This document shows, one piece after another, positions 36,616-46,334 of a stretch of 64,000 nucleotides of DNA. Position numbers and translations under genes: made by a program. The stretch covers positions 62,001-126,000 of the forward strand of contig NZ_QICN01000001.1 in the NCBI RefSeq assembly GCF_003201205.1, in the 5' to 3' direction. Positions within the stretch are counted from its first letter, which is position 1; each line of letters begins with the position of its first letter. This DNA comes from Sinimarinibacterium flocculans (lineage in GTDB: Bacteria; Pseudomonadota; Gammaproteobacteria; Nevskiales; Nevskiaceae). Under the pieces are notes generated by a model. The model saw only the letters and a list, made by a program, of their open reading frames with translations, searched no databases and was not told the origin of the DNA.

Positions 36616-38178
36616 ATGGGGACATTGATGACTGCGACCGCTGCCGCACGTCCGGAAGAATGGTTCGGCCATCCGAAGGGCCTGTACGTCTGCTTCTTCA
36701 CCGAGATGTGGGAGCGCTTCTCCTTCTACGGCATGAAGGCGCTGTTGTTCCTGTATCTGACCAAGTACCACCTGTTCGGCGACGCGCCGAGCTACGACCT
36801 GCTCGGGGCCTATGGCGGTCTGGTGTACGCGGTGCCGGTCATCGGCGGCATGATTGCAGACCGTTATCTGGGCATGCGCAAGGCGGTGATCCTGGGCGCG
36901 GTGCTGTTGTGCCTCGGGCATTTCGGCATGGCCTTCGAGGGCGAGCAGGCACGCTTCGTCGACGGCGTCGTCGTGCAGGATGCGCGCGCCCTGCAGGTGT
37001 TCTACCTGTCGCTGGCGCTGATCGTCACCGGCGTCGGCTTCCTCAAGCCGAACATCTCCAGCCTGGTCGGCAGGCTCTATGCCGACGACGACCCGCGGCG
37101 AGATTCGGGTTTCACGCTGTTCGTGGCCGGTATCAATCTCGGTGCCCTGTTCGCCAGCCTCGTCTGCGGCTATCTGGGCGAAACCTACGGCTGGAAGTAC
37201 GGTTTCGGTGCCGCCGGTGTCGGAATGCTGCTGGGCCTGGTGGTGTTCATCACCGGCCAGAAACATCTGCACGGTCATGCCGAGCCGCGCGATCCGGCGC
37301 GCTTGCGCGAGCGCATCGCCGGCCCGCTGAACCGGGAGTGGGCGATCTACCTCGGCGCGTTCGCCGGTGCCCTGCTCGTCTGGCAGTTGATCCAGCGCAC
37401 CTGGACGGTCCATGGCGCGATGCATCTGGTGTTCGCGGCGTTCGTGGCCTGGTTCGCGTGGTTCCTGGTCACGCAGTGCACTGCGGCCGAGCGCGGTCGC
37501 ATGCTGTCACTGGTGGCGCTGATCCTCTGCGCGCTGGTGTTCTACACGCTCTACGAGCAGACCTACGGCTCCTGGGTCGCCTTCACCGACCGTCTGCTCG
37601 ACAAGAACCTGCTCGGTCTGCAGATGACCGCGGGTTCGCTAACCTTCCTCGGCGCGTTCTTCATCGTCGGCCTGTCACCCCTGTTCGCGTGGCTGTGGCC
37701 GTGGCTGGCGAAGCGGGGTCTGAATCCCAGCACGCCGGTGAAGAGTGCGATCGGCCTGCTGTTCGCGGGCCTGGCCTTCCTGCCGATGCTGGCGGCGGCG
37801 CGGATCGGCGTCGACGGTGCGCTGGCGTCGGTCTGGTGGCTGGTGCTGGCCTACCTGCTGCTGGAGATCGGCGAGGTCTGCCTCTATCCGATCGGCCTGT
37901 CGGCGGTCAGCGAACTGTCGGTCCGGCGTGTCGTCAGCGTGATGATGGGGGCGTGGTTTCTTGCCACCGCGTACTCGGAGGTGCTGGCGGCCGCCTTCGG
38001 CAAGCTGTCGGCAATCGAGGTCGCCGAGGGCGCGGAACTGGATCTGCTCGCCGCTGCGGCGAAATACGCCGAATTGTTCTGGATGCTGTTTCTCGTCGGC
38101 GCCGGTGCGGCGGTCATCGCGTTACTGGCCACACCGCTGATCCGTCGCGGGATGCACGCGACGGATCAGCGGACCTGA
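36616..38178 (+). CDS. POT/PTR-family proton-dependent oligopeptide transporter
   Basis: A 520-residue inner-membrane carrier with about 12-14 helices. It has the family start HPKGLYVCFFTEMWERFSFY (the ExxERFxYY motif), YGGLVYAVPVIGGMIADRYL, and FTLFVAGINLGALFASLVCG, matching PTR2 signatures. POT carriers import di- and tripeptides with protons. It diverges from the S9/M28 peptidase genes and converges on two exported protease genes, which fits a peptide-feeding role. TATACT at 36595-36600 may be part of its promoter but lies close to the ATG. Confidence 0.93.
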   Translation: MGTLMTATAAARPEEWFGHPKGLYVCFFTEMWERFSFYGMKALLFLYLTKYHLFGDAPSYDLLGAYGGLVYAVPVIGGMIADRYLGMRKAVILGAVLLCLGHFGMAFEGEQARFVDGVVVQDARALQVFYLSLALIVTGVGFLKPNISSLVGRLYADDDPRRDSGFTLFVAGINLGALFASLVCGYLGETYGWKYGFGAAGVGMLLGLVVFITGQKHLHGHAEPRDPARLRERIAGPLNREWAIYLGAFAGALLVWQLIQRTWTVHGAMHLVFAAFVAWFAWFLVTQCTAAERGRMLSLVALILCALVFYTLYEQTYGSWVAFTDRLLDKNLLGLQMTAGSLTFLGAFFIVGLSPLFAWLWPWLAKRGLNPSTPVKSAIGLLFAGLAFLPMLAAARIGVDGALASVWWLVLAYLLLEIGEVCLYPIGLSAVSELSVRRVVSVMMGAWFLATAYSEVLAAAFGKLSAIEVAEGAELDLLAAAAKYAELFWMLFLVGAGAAVIALLATPLIRRGMHATDQRT

Positions 38179-38187
38179 GAACGAACC

Positions 38188-39708
38188 TCAGGCGAAACGG
38201 CGGCGCAGCAAGCCCAGCGCGAGAAGGCCGACAAGCAGCGGCAGCCCGAGGCTGCCGCCACCACCCCCCATCATGTTCGGGGTCGGCGTGGGTGTCGGCG
38301 CCGCGGTGGGCGTCGGTTGTGCGGTCGGCGTGGGAGTTGCCGTCGGGGTCGGCGTGGGCTGGACAGTCGGCGTCGGCGTCGGCGTTGGGGTGGGGCTCGG
38401 TGTCGGCGATGCGGCGGCGTTCTTTCCGGCGACCTGACGCTGGCCGGTGTTGTTCGGGTCCAGCCAGACCTTGAGCTGGCCGGCCGCCTGCGGATTCGCC
38501 AGCCACTGACGGTCGAGCCGCGCGTAGAAATCGGGGCTCGAGAGGGCCTGGCACGAGGCGCTCCCACCGGACAGCACGCCGACGATCTGGCGGTTCTGGT
38601 TCCACAGCCCCGAACCGGACGAGCCCTGCTCGGTGGTGCCCTGGCTCCAGGTGACGCGCCATGCCGGGATGTCCGACCCGCCGATGTTCACCTGCGAGGC
38701 GGTCAGCGAGTTGGTGTATTCGCTGATCTTCTTGGCGTCGCCCGACGGGTGATGAATGCTGACGCCGGAGCTGCCCCCGGTGCCGCTCGCATCCCAGCCG
38801 GCGAAGTACACGTTGAAGGCAGCGCTGGGCGGTTGCGCGAGCTCGATCAGCGACAGATCCGTGGGCTCGTCGCGGGCGCGCAGGATGGTGCCGGTCTGGT
38901 TCTGGCCGTCCGGCGCGTTGAGCGCGCCGCAACTGCCGTTCTGGAAGTTCCAGTAGACGACCACGCCGCCCGGCGAACTGCCCGGGTTGCCGATGCCGCA
39001 GTGATCGGCCGTCAGGATGTAGGGGGTGTCGTCCTGCGCCAGGTTGTTGACGAGCGTGCCGCTGCATACGCCGACGAAGGCGCCGGCCGGAATCTGCAGC
39101 TTGACGCTGGAGCGGATCTCGTCGCGCCAGGCATTGCCGAGCGGGCAGGCGGTATCGATGTTGCAGGCGCCGGAGTCGCCGAGATCGCGATCGTTCTTGA
39201 AGGCGTGGCCGAGGCGTGACAGCCCCAGTGCGACCCTGGAACGGTCATGGCTGGCGACGCGAAGCTCGATCACGGCGGTGTCGCCGGGCACGGTCGCCGT
39301 CCAGACCTCGCGCTTGGCATTGTGCGCGGCGCCCAGATAGGGCCCCTGCACGACACGACCCTGCGCATCGTAGATCCACAGCTTGGCGCTGGCCGGCAGA
39401 TCGAAGCGGTCGAAGCGCATCAGCAGCGCCTGCGCCTGCGCCGAGAACACGCGCGTGCGCCAGCGGGCGACGCCGGCTTGCGGTTCGTCCCAGGTGCCGG
39501 CCTCGAGCCCGAGCGGCAAGGCGGTGGTGACCGCGAAGATCGCCGGCCCCGCGCCCTTCACCGCGCGCGCCTGCTCGATCGCCTTCGCCGTGGCTGCCGG
39601 GGGCGCGGCGTGCAACGGCAGCGCGTCCAGATCGGCCAGGTCGGGTTTCAGCGCCGCGGAGGCACCAGTCAGCCACAGCAGGGGCAGGGCAAGCAGGATT
39701 CGACGCAT
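38188..39708 (-). CDS. Trypsin-like serine protease with GlyGly-CTERM anchor
   Basis: A 506-residue exported protease. From the ATG at 39708 it starts with a signal peptide (RILLALPLLWLTGASA). A propeptide-like region (about 20-150) precedes the S1-type domain with ILTADHCG (His), TDLSLIEL (Asp) and QGSSGSGLW (Ser); cysteines suit a lysyl-endopeptidase/achromolysin-like fold. The C-terminus has a Pro-Thr-rich linker, a glycine run (MGGGGG), a hydrophobic helix and RRR, the GlyGly-CTERM layout recognised by rhombosortase. It is a close paralogue of the gene at 39797-41227. Confidence 0.88.
   Translation of the reverse strand: MRRILLALPLLWLTGASAALKPDLADLDALPLHAAPPAATAKAIEQARAVKGAGPAIFAVTTALPLGLEAGTWDEPQAGVARWRTRVFSAQAQALLMRFDRFDLPASAKLWIYDAQGRVVQGPYLGAAHNAKREVWTATVPGDTAVIELRVASHDRSRVALGLSRLGHAFKNDRDLGDSGACNIDTACPLGNAWRDEIRSSVKLQIPAGAFVGVCSGTLVNNLAQDDTPYILTADHCGIGNPGSSPGGVVVYWNFQNGSCGALNAPDGQNQTGTILRARDEPTDLSLIELAQPPSAAFNVYFAGWDASGTGGSSGVSIHHPSGDAKKISEYTNSLTASQVNIGGSDIPAWRVTWSQGTTEQGSSGSGLWNQNRQIVGVLSGGSASCQALSSPDFYARLDRQWLANPQAAGQLKVWLDPNNTGQRQVAGKNAAASPTPSPTPTPTPTPTVQPTPTPTATPTPTAQPTPTAAPTPTPTPNMMGGGGGSLGLPLLVGLLALGLLRRRFA
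38279..38408. repeat. Low-complexity Pro-Thr coding repeat
   Basis: Imperfect copies of a 6-base unit (GGTCGG/CGTGGG-like on the + strand) encode alternating PT pairs with A and Q breaks. It is the linker between the protease domain and the sorting tail. Confidence 0.75.
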
Positions 39709-39796
39709 GCGCGGGCTCCGTGGGAATAGTCGTAATGGGTCGGCAGTGTAAGCCGGGGACATGGACCCCGTTGTGCGCCGGGTCTCGCGGTCGTTG

Positions 39797-41227
39797 TCAG
39801 CGTCGGCGCCGTGCCATCAGCAGCAGTCCGCCGAACAGCAGGCTGCCCCAGCCGAACGCACCACCGCCTCCGCCGCCCCCTCCGGTCCCCCCACCTGCGG
39901 TGCTGCCGCCGCCACCGCCGGCGTTGCGCCCGGAGATCTGCAGCGCACCGCTGTCGATCGGGTCGAGCCAGGCCTTGAGCTGACCGCTTGCCGCCGTACC
40001 CGCTTCCCACTGACGGTCGAGGCGGGCATAGAAATCGGGTTGGTCGTTGTCGACGTTGCCGTTGCAGGCAGCCGAGCCCCCCGAGAGGATGCCGACGATG
40101 TGCCGGCTCTCGTTCCACAGGCCGGAGCCGGACGAGCCCTGTTCGGTGGTGCCCTGCTGCCAGCGGTCGACCCGCCACGCCGGAATGCTCGGACCGGCGA
40201 CCTCGATCTGCACGTTGGCCGCCTGCAGCGGAACCGTGAATTCGCTGATCTTCTTGGCATCGCCCGAGGGGTGATGGATGCCGACCCCCTGGTTACCGCC
40301 GCGTCCGCTGGCATCCCAGCCCGCGTAGTAGGCGTTGAAGGCCGCGCTGGGGCGCTCGTCGAGTTCGATCAGTGTCAGGTCGGTCTCCCGATCGTCGGCG
40401 CGCAGTCGCGCGCCGCTCTGTGTCTGGTTCGAGATCGCGTCCGGGGCGCCGCCGCAGCTGCTGTTCTGGAAGTTCCAGTAGACGACGACGCCCGATGCCG
40501 GACTGCCGAGGGTTCCGATCCCGCAATGATCAGCGGTCAGCACATAAGGGGTGCCGTCCTCGGCCGTGTTGTTCACCAGCGTGCCGGTGCACAGGCCGAC
40601 GAAGAGCCCCGCGGGAATCTGCAGCTTGACCACGGCGCGGCTCTCGTCGCGCCATCCGCTGCCGAGGGCGCAGGCGGTATCGATGTTGCAGGCGCCGGAA
40701 TCGCCGAGCTGGGCCGCGTTCTTGAATGCGTGGCCCACGCGAGACAGCGCGAGCGAGGTATTCAGCCGCTGCGCCCCGGGCACCCGCAACTCGATCACCG
40801 CGGTGTCGCCCGGCACCATCGCCGTCCACAGTGCCTCGTCGCCGCGCGCGCCGGTATACGGGCCCTGCAGCGTGCGACCCTGCGCGTCGTAGACCCACAA
40901 GGCGGCGCCGGCGGGCAGGTCGAAGCGGCCGAACGACATGATCAGGGCCTGTGCCTCGGCCGAATACACGCGGGTGCGCCAGCGTGCGACGCCGGGTTCC
41001 GGTGCATCCCAGATACCGTCGTCGAGGCCGAGCGGCAGCTCGACGCTGACCGCGAACAGGGCCGGGCCGGGCGTCTTCGACCGCTGCGCCGCTTCGACCG
41101 CCTTCGCGACCGCGACGGGCGACGTCGCGTGCAGCGGCAGCAGATCGAGATCGCCCAGGTCAGGCTGCGGCGCCGCAAGAACGGCCGGTAGCCAGAGTGT
41201 GACGGCGAGCGTCAGGAACAGGCGCAT
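39797..41227 (-). CDS. Trypsin-like serine protease with GlyGly-CTERM anchor, paralogue
   Basis: A 476-residue exported protease, paralogous over its whole length to the neighbour at 38188-39708. From the ATG at 41227 it has a signal peptide (LFLTLAVTLWLPAVLAA), a shared N-terminal region (AVIELRVPGAQRLNTSLALS), then VLTADHCG, ETDLTLIEL and EQGSSGSGLW for the catalytic triad. The C-terminal linker is glycine-rich rather than Pro-Thr, ending in GGGGAFGWGSLLFGGLLLMA plus RRRR. The two genes are 88 bases apart in the same direction. The different linkers suggest the tails diverged after duplication. Confidence 0.88.
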   Translation of the reverse strand: MRLFLTLAVTLWLPAVLAAPQPDLGDLDLLPLHATSPVAVAKAVEAAQRSKTPGPALFAVSVELPLGLDDGIWDAPEPGVARWRTRVYSAEAQALIMSFGRFDLPAGAALWVYDAQGRTLQGPYTGARGDEALWTAMVPGDTAVIELRVPGAQRLNTSLALSRVGHAFKNAAQLGDSGACNIDTACALGSGWRDESRAVVKLQIPAGLFVGLCTGTLVNNTAEDGTPYVLTADHCGIGTLGSPASGVVVYWNFQNSSCGGAPDAISNQTQSGARLRADDRETDLTLIELDERPSAAFNAYYAGWDASGRGGNQGVGIHHPSGDAKKISEFTVPLQAANVQIEVAGPSIPAWRVDRWQQGTTEQGSSGSGLWNESRHIVGILSGGSAACNGNVDNDQPDFYARLDRQWEAGTAASGQLKAWLDPIDSGALQISGRNAGGGGGSTAGGGTGGGGGGGGAFGWGSLLFGGLLLMARRRR

Positions 41228-41353
41228 GCCGGGTCTCCCGTGGAATCTTTGCGTCGAAGGATGGCAGCGCCCGGCAGGCGCGTCCATTGCAGGCCCTTGT
41301 GACCTCGGATCTCCGCAGATGTTGCGCCGCCGAGCGCGGCGCAGCAGCGGGCC

Positions 41354-42253
41354 TCAGTCCGGGCACCGCACGATGTGCAGGGCACGCCCGTCCGTCAACT
41401 GCAGCATCGTGTCGGCTTGCGCGAGTTGCAGAACCGCCGCGACCAGGGCGCCGGGGCCTTCGCCGACGGCATCGACGATCTCGCCGGCTGCCGCGCCGTC
41501 TGCGCTGCGGATCTCGTCGCCGGGAGCAGGCGGCTGGCCGTCGGTCCGGGCGACGAACAGGCGTCGCTTGATCTGGCCCAGGTAGTGCAGCCGCGCGACG
41601 ATCTCCTGTCCGGTGTAACAACCCTTGTCGAAGCTGATGCCGCCGAGCCGGTCGAGACTGGCCGTCTGCGGCACGAAGTGATCCGACGTGGCCGCGTAAA
41701 CCGTGGGGACGCCGGCTTCGATGTCGGCACGACGCCAGTGCGCGAAATCCTGCAGCGGTCCCACAGCGGCGAGCAGCGGAGCGAGCGCGGCCGGCGTGCC
41801 GTGCACGCTGTACCGGGGCATCTCGCCGAAGCGCCGCAGCACGGTGATCCCGCGCTCCGTGTCCTGCGCGCAGTCCAGCGCCGCCGCCGGGACCGGCAGG
41901 CTCAGTTCGGCAAGCCGCATCGCGGATTGATCGCCGATAAGGCCGAAGGACGCGAGCGTGTCGTCTTCGTCGATCGTGACCCTGGAGCGCAGCACGAACA
42001 TGCGCAGCCGTCTGCACGTTGCCGCGGCGATGTCGCGGTGCAGCTCCAGCACGATGGCATCGCCGCAGCGCAGCAGATGCGCGACCGCGAGCATGCGCCC
42101 CTTGGCGCTGTTGTAGCTGCCGATCTGCCCGCGCTCCGGGCTCAGCTGACGCAGGTCGTTGCTCAGCTGGCCCTGCAGGAACGGCAGTGCATCGTCGCCG
42201 CGAACGGCGACGTGGACGAGTGCGTCGAGCTGTACAGGAATACAGGGTTTCAT
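41354..42253 (-). CDS. ygfZ: YgfZ/GcvT-type folate-binding protein
   Basis: A 299-residue tetrahydrofolate-binding protein related to GcvT. The diagnostic segment is FDKGCYTGQEIVARLHYLG near residues 223-241, with the essential Cys of K-G-C-Y-x-G-Q. In E. coli YgfZ helps assemble or repair some iron-sulfur enzymes, including the tRNA methylthiolase MiaB, and YgfZ genes often neighbour sdhE. Here it diverges from the succinate dehydrogenase cluster, itself an Fe-S enzyme operon, in keeping with that pattern. N-terminus FLQGQLSNDLRQL is typical. Confidence 0.9.
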   Translation of the reverse strand: MKPCIPVQLDALVHVAVRGDDALPFLQGQLSNDLRQLSPERGQIGSYNSAKGRMLAVAHLLRCGDAIVLELHRDIAAATCRRLRMFVLRSRVTIDEDDTLASFGLIGDQSAMRLAELSLPVPAAALDCAQDTERGITVLRRFGEMPRYSVHGTPAALAPLLAAVGPLQDFAHWRRADIEAGVPTVYAATSDHFVPQTASLDRLGGISFDKGCYTGQEIVARLHYLGQIKRRLFVARTDGQPPAPGDEIRSADGAAAGEIVDAVGEGPGALVAAVLQLAQADTMLQLTDGRALHIVRCPD

Positions 42254-42330
42254 TGCTGCATGCGCACAAAGTTTGCCAAACTATTAAGGCTAAGCCAGAC
42301 CCGAAGCCAGACCATTTTGCTCTTGTGGCG

Positions 42331-42522
42331 ATGTCACCGGAATCCAGCGTCCAGCCCGAACCGACGGAACATGCGAGCGAGGCCATCCCGCTCGCCGAAC
42401 TCCTGCATCAGCGCCAGCCGGCTGCGGCGCAGAAGGTACCGGAAATCGGCGGCCGCACCGACGGGCCCGAACCGACGCGCTACGGGGATTGGGAAAAGAA
42501 CGGCCGCTGCATCGACTTCTGA
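42331..42522 (+). CDS. DUF1674/SDHAF4-like protein
   Basis: A 63-residue protein from the ATG at 42331, ending with the family signature EIGGRTDGPEPTRYGDWEKN followed by GRCIDF. In mitochondria the homologue SDHAF4 binds flavinylated SdhA and aids complex II assembly. Its place directly before sdhC strongly suggests the same role here. The N-terminal half is unstructured. A longer frame upstream in the same register reads through the divergent ygfZ gene and is not used. It lies 59 bases before sdhC. Confidence 0.8.
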   Translation: MSPESSVQPEPTEHASEAIPLAELLHQRQPAAAQKVPEIGGRTDGPEPTRYGDWEKNGRCIDF

Positions 42523-42581
42523 AGTGGCCGACTGACGACGCAACAACCCATTTTCGCGCAAGACGTTCCCAGGGAGCCGGA

Positions 42582-42980
42582 ATGACCACGAAAACAACAG
42601 ACAGCCGACCGCTGTCGCCGTTCATGCTCGGGCCGTACTACCGGTTCCAGTGGACTTCGGTCCTGTCCTTCGGCCACCGCATTACCGGCATCGGCCTGAG
42701 CCTCGGCACCGCCTTGCTCGCGATCTGGCTGATCGCGCTGGCCGGTGGCGCACAGTGGTATGCGGCCGTCGCGACGCACGTGCAGGCCTGGTACGGGCAG
42801 GTGCTGCTGTTCGCGTGGACCTGGGCACTCATGTACCACCTGGGCAACGGCATCCGCCATCTGTTCTGGGACATCGGTCGCGGCTTCGAGCTCAAGACCG
42901 CCGAGCGATCCGGTTATCTCGTCGTCGTCGCCTCGCTGCTGCTCACTGCGGCCGCCTGGGCGCTCGCGTATCTCGCCTGA
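42582..42980 (+). CDS. sdhC: Succinate dehydrogenase cytochrome b556 subunit
   Basis: A 132-residue membrane anchor with three helices. It starts at the ATG at 42582 behind AGGGAG. Signatures: RPLSPFMLGPYYRFQWTSVL, SFGHRITGIGLSLG with the conserved Ser/Arg of the quinone site, and YHLGNGIRHLFWDIG with the haem-ligand His. Together with SdhD it holds haem b and the ubiquinone site, linking succinate oxidation to the respiratory chain. An upstream in-frame ATG at 42489 would add 31 unrelated residues. Confidence 0.95.
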   Translation: MTTKTTDSRPLSPFMLGPYYRFQWTSVLSFGHRITGIGLSLGTALLAIWLIALAGGAQWYAAVATHVQAWYGQVLLFAWTWALMYHLGNGIRHLFWDIGRGFELKTAERSGYLVVVASLLLTAAAWALAYLA

Positions 42981-42992
42981 GGGGCTGCGAAC

Positions 42993-43376
42993 ATGAGTCT
43001 GCGTTCTCCGTTGTCCCGCGCACGCGGCCTGGGTTCGGCCAAGCACGGCGTCCACCACTTCTGGGTGCAGCGCGTCAGCGCCATTGCACTGATCCCGCTG
43101 GCCCTGTGGTTCGTGTTCTCGGTGGCGACGCTGGCAAGCAAGGGCGGCAGCTTCGAGGCAGTGCGCTACTGGGCTTCCTATCCGTCCGTCGCCGTGACGC
43201 TGGTGCTGTTCCTCGCCGCCGCGGTCTATCACTCGATGCTCGGCGTGCAGGTGGTCATCGAGGACTACGTGTCCAGCGAAGGCTGGAAAATCACCGCCCT
43301 GCTGCTGTCGAAGTTCGCGCACGTCGTGATCGGCGTCGCCGGCATCTTCGCGGTGCTCAAACTCGCGCTCGCGTGA
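42993..43376 (+). CDS. sdhD: Succinate dehydrogenase hydrophobic membrane anchor subunit
   Basis: A 127-residue protein with three membrane helices, 12 bases after sdhC. The family features are HHFWVQRVSAIALIPLALWF at the first helix and YHSMLGVQVVIEDYVSSEGW, where the His would ligate haem b and the Asp-Tyr pair is the conserved quinone-site motif. It forms the membrane part of complex II with SdhC. Part of the operon 42331-46761. Confidence 0.94.
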   Translation: MSLRSPLSRARGLGSAKHGVHHFWVQRVSAIALIPLALWFVFSVATLASKGGSFEAVRYWASYPSVAVTLVLFLAAAVYHSMLGVQVVIEDYVSSEGWKITALLLSKFAHVVIGVAGIFAVLKLALA

Positions 43377-43439
43377 CCCGACGCGAATCGCGGCCGCGGG
43401 CCGCCGATCGCGCAACAGAACCACGGAATCCAGGAAGAC

Positions 43440-45230
43440 ATGGCTTACGACATCGTTCATCACGAGTATGACGCGCTGGTGGTCGGCGCCGGCGGCTCCG
43501 GCCTGCGCGCCACGCTGGGGCTGGCCGAGGCCGGCCTGAAGACGGCCAACATCACCAAGCTGTTTCCGACCCGTTCGCACACGGTTGCGGCGCAGGGTGG
43601 CATCTCGGCGGCGCTCGCGAACATGGGCCGCGACGACTGGCGCTGGCACTTCTACGACACGGTGAAGGGCTCGGACTGGCTCGGCGATCAGGACGCGATC
43701 CAGTACATGACGCGCGAGGCGATTCCCGCGATCATCGAACTCGAGCACTACGGCGTGCCGTTCTCGCGCACGCCGGATGGCAAGATCTACCAGCGGCCGT
43801 TCGGCGGCATGACCACGGAGTTCGGCAAGGGGCCGCCGGCGCAGCGGACCTGCGCGGCCGCCGACCGCACCGGTCACGCGATGCTGCACACGCTTTACCA
43901 GCAGTCGCTGAAGTGCAAGGCGCAGTTCTTCATCGAGTACTTTGCGCTCGATCTGCTGATGGACGACGACGGCTCCTGCAAGGGCGTGCTCGCCTGGGAT
44001 CTGGCGACCGGCCAGATCCACCGCTTCCGCGCGCACATGGTGATCCTGGCGACCGGCGGCTACGGGCGGGCGTACTTCTCGGCGACCTCGGCGCACACCT
44101 GCACCGGCGATGGCGGCGGCATGGTGCTGCGTGCCGGCCTGCCGCTGCAGGATCTCGAGTTCGTGCAGTTCCACCCGACCGGCATCTACGGCGCCGGCTG
44201 CCTGATCACCGAAGGTGCCCGAGGCGAGGGCGGCTACCTGACGAACAAGGACGGCGAGCGCTTCATGGAGCGTTATGCGCCCAGCGTGAAGGACCTTGCA
44301 CCGCGCGACATGGTCAGCCGCGCGATGGCGACCGAGATCCGCGAGGGGCGCGGTGTCGGCGCCGAGGCCGACCACATTCACCTGCACCTCGAACACCTCG
44401 GGCCGGACGTGCTGCACGCGCGTCTGCCGGGTATCTCGGAAAGCGCCAAGATCTTCGCCGGTGTCGACGTCACCAAGGAGCCGATCCCGGTCGTGCCGAC
44501 GGTGCACTACAACATGGGCGGTATCCCGACGTTGTGGACCGGCGAGGTCGTCACGCTCAAGGACGGCAACCCGGACGCCGTCGTGCCCGGCCTGATGGCC
44601 GTCGGTGAGGCGGCCTGCGTGTCCGTGCACGGTGCGAACCGTCTCGGCTCGAACTCGCTGCTCGATCTGGTCGTGTTCGGTCGTGCCGCGGCGATCCGCG
44701 CCGCCGAGCTGGTGAAGCCGGGCCAGCCGCACAAGAAGATTCCGGGCGACTCGGAAGACAAGGCGCTGGCGCGCGTCGACCGCTTCCGCAACGCCAAGGG
44801 CGGCACGTCGACGGCGCAGATCCGCACCGACATGCAGAAGACCATGCAGAAGCATTGCGCGGTCTTCCGTGACGGGCCGCTGATGCAGGAGGGCATTGCC
44901 CGGCTCAAGGGCGTGATCGAGAGCTTCGGCAACGACCTGTCCGTGTCCGATCGCTCGATGATCTGGAATTCCGACCTCGCCGAGACGCTGGAGCTGGACA
45001 ACCTGCTCGGTCAGGCGCTGATCACCATCGTCGGCGCCGACAACCGCACCGAATCGCGCGGCGCGCATGCCCGCGACGATCTCAAGGATCGCGACGACCA
45101 GAACTGGATCAAGCACACCATCGCCTGGCGGACCGGCGACACCGACGTGAAGATCGACTACCGCCCGGTGCACATGCAGCCGCTGGATACCGAGGTCGAG
45201 CACATCCCGCCCGTTGCCCGCAAGTACTGA
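43440..45230 (+). CDS. sdhA: Succinate dehydrogenase flavoprotein subunit
   Basis: A 596-residue catalytic subunit. [20 protein letters not shown] is the FAD dinucleotide fold; His47 in [11 protein letters not shown] is the covalent flavin attachment site. Active-site stretches include [20 protein letters not shown], and [20 protein letters not shown]. It oxidises succinate to fumarate in the citric acid cycle and passes electrons to SdhB. AGGAAG precedes the ATG. The SDHAF4-like gene at the front of the operon and sdhE behind it would assist its flavinylation and assembly. Confidence 0.97.
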   Translation: MAYDIVHHEYDALVVGAGGSGLRATLGLAEAGLKTANITKLFPTRSHTVAAQGGISAALANMGRDDWRWHFYDTVKGSDWLGDQDAIQYMTREAIPAIIELEHYGVPFSRTPDGKIYQRPFGGMTTEFGKGPPAQRTCAAADRTGHAMLHTLYQQSLKCKAQFFIEYFALDLLMDDDGSCKGVLAWDLATGQIHRFRAHMVILATGGYGRAYFSATSAHTCTGDGGGMVLRAGLPLQDLEFVQFHPTGIYGAGCLITEGARGEGGYLTNKDGERFMERYAPSVKDLAPRDMVSRAMATEIREGRGVGAEADHIHLHLEHLGPDVLHARLPGISESAKIFAGVDVTKEPIPVVPTVHYNMGGIPTLWTGEVVTLKDGNPDAVVPGLMAVGEAACVSVHGANRLGSNSLLDLVVFGRAAAIRAAELVKPGQPHKKIPGDSEDKALARVDRFRNAKGGTSTAQIRTDMQKTMQKHCAVFRDGPLMQEGIARLKGVIESFGNDLSVSDRSMIWNSDLAETLELDNLLGQALITIVGADNRTESRGAHARDDLKDRDDQNWIKHTIAWRTGDTDVKIDYRPVHMQPLDTEVEHIPPVARKY

Positions 45231-45247
45231 TCCGAAGGACGCACGAC

Positions 45248-46033
45248 ATGGCCCAGTTCACGCTTCCGCAGAACTCCAAGATCGACAAGAAGGCCGGAAA
45301 GACCTTCAAGGCCCCGTCCGGCAGCGGGAAGGTGCAGATCTTCAAGATCTATCGCTACGATCCCGATGGCGGCGCCAACCCGCGCATGGACCGCTATGAA
45401 GTCGACATGGACAGCTGCGGTCCGATGGTTCTCGACGCGCTGATCAAGATCAAGAACGAGGTCGATCCCTCGCTGACCTTCCGTCGCTCGTGCCGTGAGG
45501 GCATCTGCGGCTCCTGTGCGATGAACATCGACGGCACCAACACGCTGGCCTGCATCAAGCCCTGCGACGAGGTCAAGGGCGAGGTGACGGTCTACCCGCT
45601 GCCGCACATGCCGGTGATCAAGGACCTCGTGCCGGACATGACGCATTTCTACGCGCAGCTGGCCTCGATCGAGCCGTGGCTGAAGACCGACTCGTCGGCG
45701 CCGACGCGCGAACGCCTGCAGTCCGAGGAGGACCGGGCGAAGCTCGACGGCCTGTACGAGTGCATCTTGTGCGCGTGCTGCTCGACCTCGTGCCCGAGCT
45801 ACTGGTGGAACTCGGACCGCTATCTGGGACCGGCGATCCTGCTGCAGGCCTATCGCTGGCTGGTCGATTCGCGCGACGAGGCGACCGGCGAGCGCCTCGA
45901 CGCGCTCGAGGATCCGTTCAAGCTGTATCGCTGCCACACCATCATGAACTGCGCCAAGACCTGCCCCAAGGGCCTGAACCCGGCGAAAGCGATCGCCGGC
46001 ATCAAGCAGATGATGGTCGAGCGCACGGTTTGA
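45248..46033 (+). CDS. sdhB: Succinate dehydrogenase iron-sulfur subunit
   Basis: A 261-residue subunit carrying three Fe-S clusters: the [2Fe-2S] site in [20 protein letters not shown] plus a later Cys, and the C-terminal sites in [16 protein letters not shown] and [20 protein letters not shown]. It conducts electrons from SdhA to the quinone. It lies 17 bases after sdhA. A small GC-rich hairpin follows the stop before sdhE. Confidence 0.97.
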   Translation: MAQFTLPQNSKIDKKAGKTFKAPSGSGKVQIFKIYRYDPDGGANPRMDRYEVDMDSCGPMVLDALIKIKNEVDPSLTFRRSCREGICGSCAMNIDGTNTLACIKPCDEVKGEVTVYPLPHMPVIKDLVPDMTHFYAQLASIEPWLKTDSSAPTRERLQSEEDRAKLDGLYECILCACCSTSCPSYWWNSDRYLGPAILLQAYRWLVDSRDEATGERLDALEDPFKLYRCHTIMNCAKTCPKGLNPAKAIAGIKQMMVERTV

Positions 46034-46058
46034 TGCTCCGGACTGTGCACCACGTACG

Positions 46059-46075
46059 GGGCGGCTCTGCCGCCC
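46059..46075 (+). other. Hairpin between sdhB and sdhE
   Basis: GGGCGGC, loop TCT, GCCGCCC: a perfect 7-bp stem 25 bases after the sdhB stop, followed only by TTGTG. It could lower read-through into sdhE or protect the 3' end of the sdhCDAB message. Confidence 0.45.
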
Positions 46076-46094
46076 TTGTGAGTTGCGGGCGCCG

Positions 46095-46334
46095 ATGAGC
46101 GCCGCCGACGGGCGCCTGCGCTGGCTGCTGCGGCGCGGCATGAAGGAGCTCGACGTGCTGATGGAGCGCTACCACGCGACGCGCTTCGAACAGGCTCCCG
46201 CGGAGGAGAAGGGCGAGTTCCTGCGTCTGATCACGCTCGCCGAGGACCCGGACATCTGGGCCTGGGTCATGGGGTATGACGAGCCGCCCGCCGAGTACCG
46301 CCACATCGTTGAGCAGCTCCGCGCCCACCATTGA
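46095..46334 (+). CDS. sdhE: FAD assembly factor SdhE
   Basis: A 79-residue protein from the ATG at 46095 (four residues shorter than the longest frame). It has the essential RGMKELD motif, then LDVLMERYHATRF and EDPDIWAWVMGYDEPP, the family signature. SdhE binds SdhA and promotes covalent FAD attachment. Its place right behind sdhB is common in gamma- and betaproteobacteria. The 3' end overlaps the next reading frame. Confidence 0.92.
   Translation: MSAADGRLRWLLRRGMKELDVLMERYHATRFEQAPAEEKGEFLRLITLAEDPDIWAWVMGYDEPPAEYRHIVEQLRAHH

Noticed and set aside
38174-38192. CCTGAG/CTCAGG hairpin between the POT and protease genes
   Set aside because: A 6-bp stem within stop codons and no T-run; too weak to call a terminator.
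38279-38408. Short regular repeats that could suggest a CRISPR array or microsatellite
   Set aside because: They are 6-base units in frame, coding for a Pro-Thr linker; there are no unique spacers.
42480-45203. A 907-codon open frame on the minus strand
   Set aside because: Antisense to sdhC, sdhD and sdhA; its translation is an Arg/His/Gln-rich shadow with no family resemblance.
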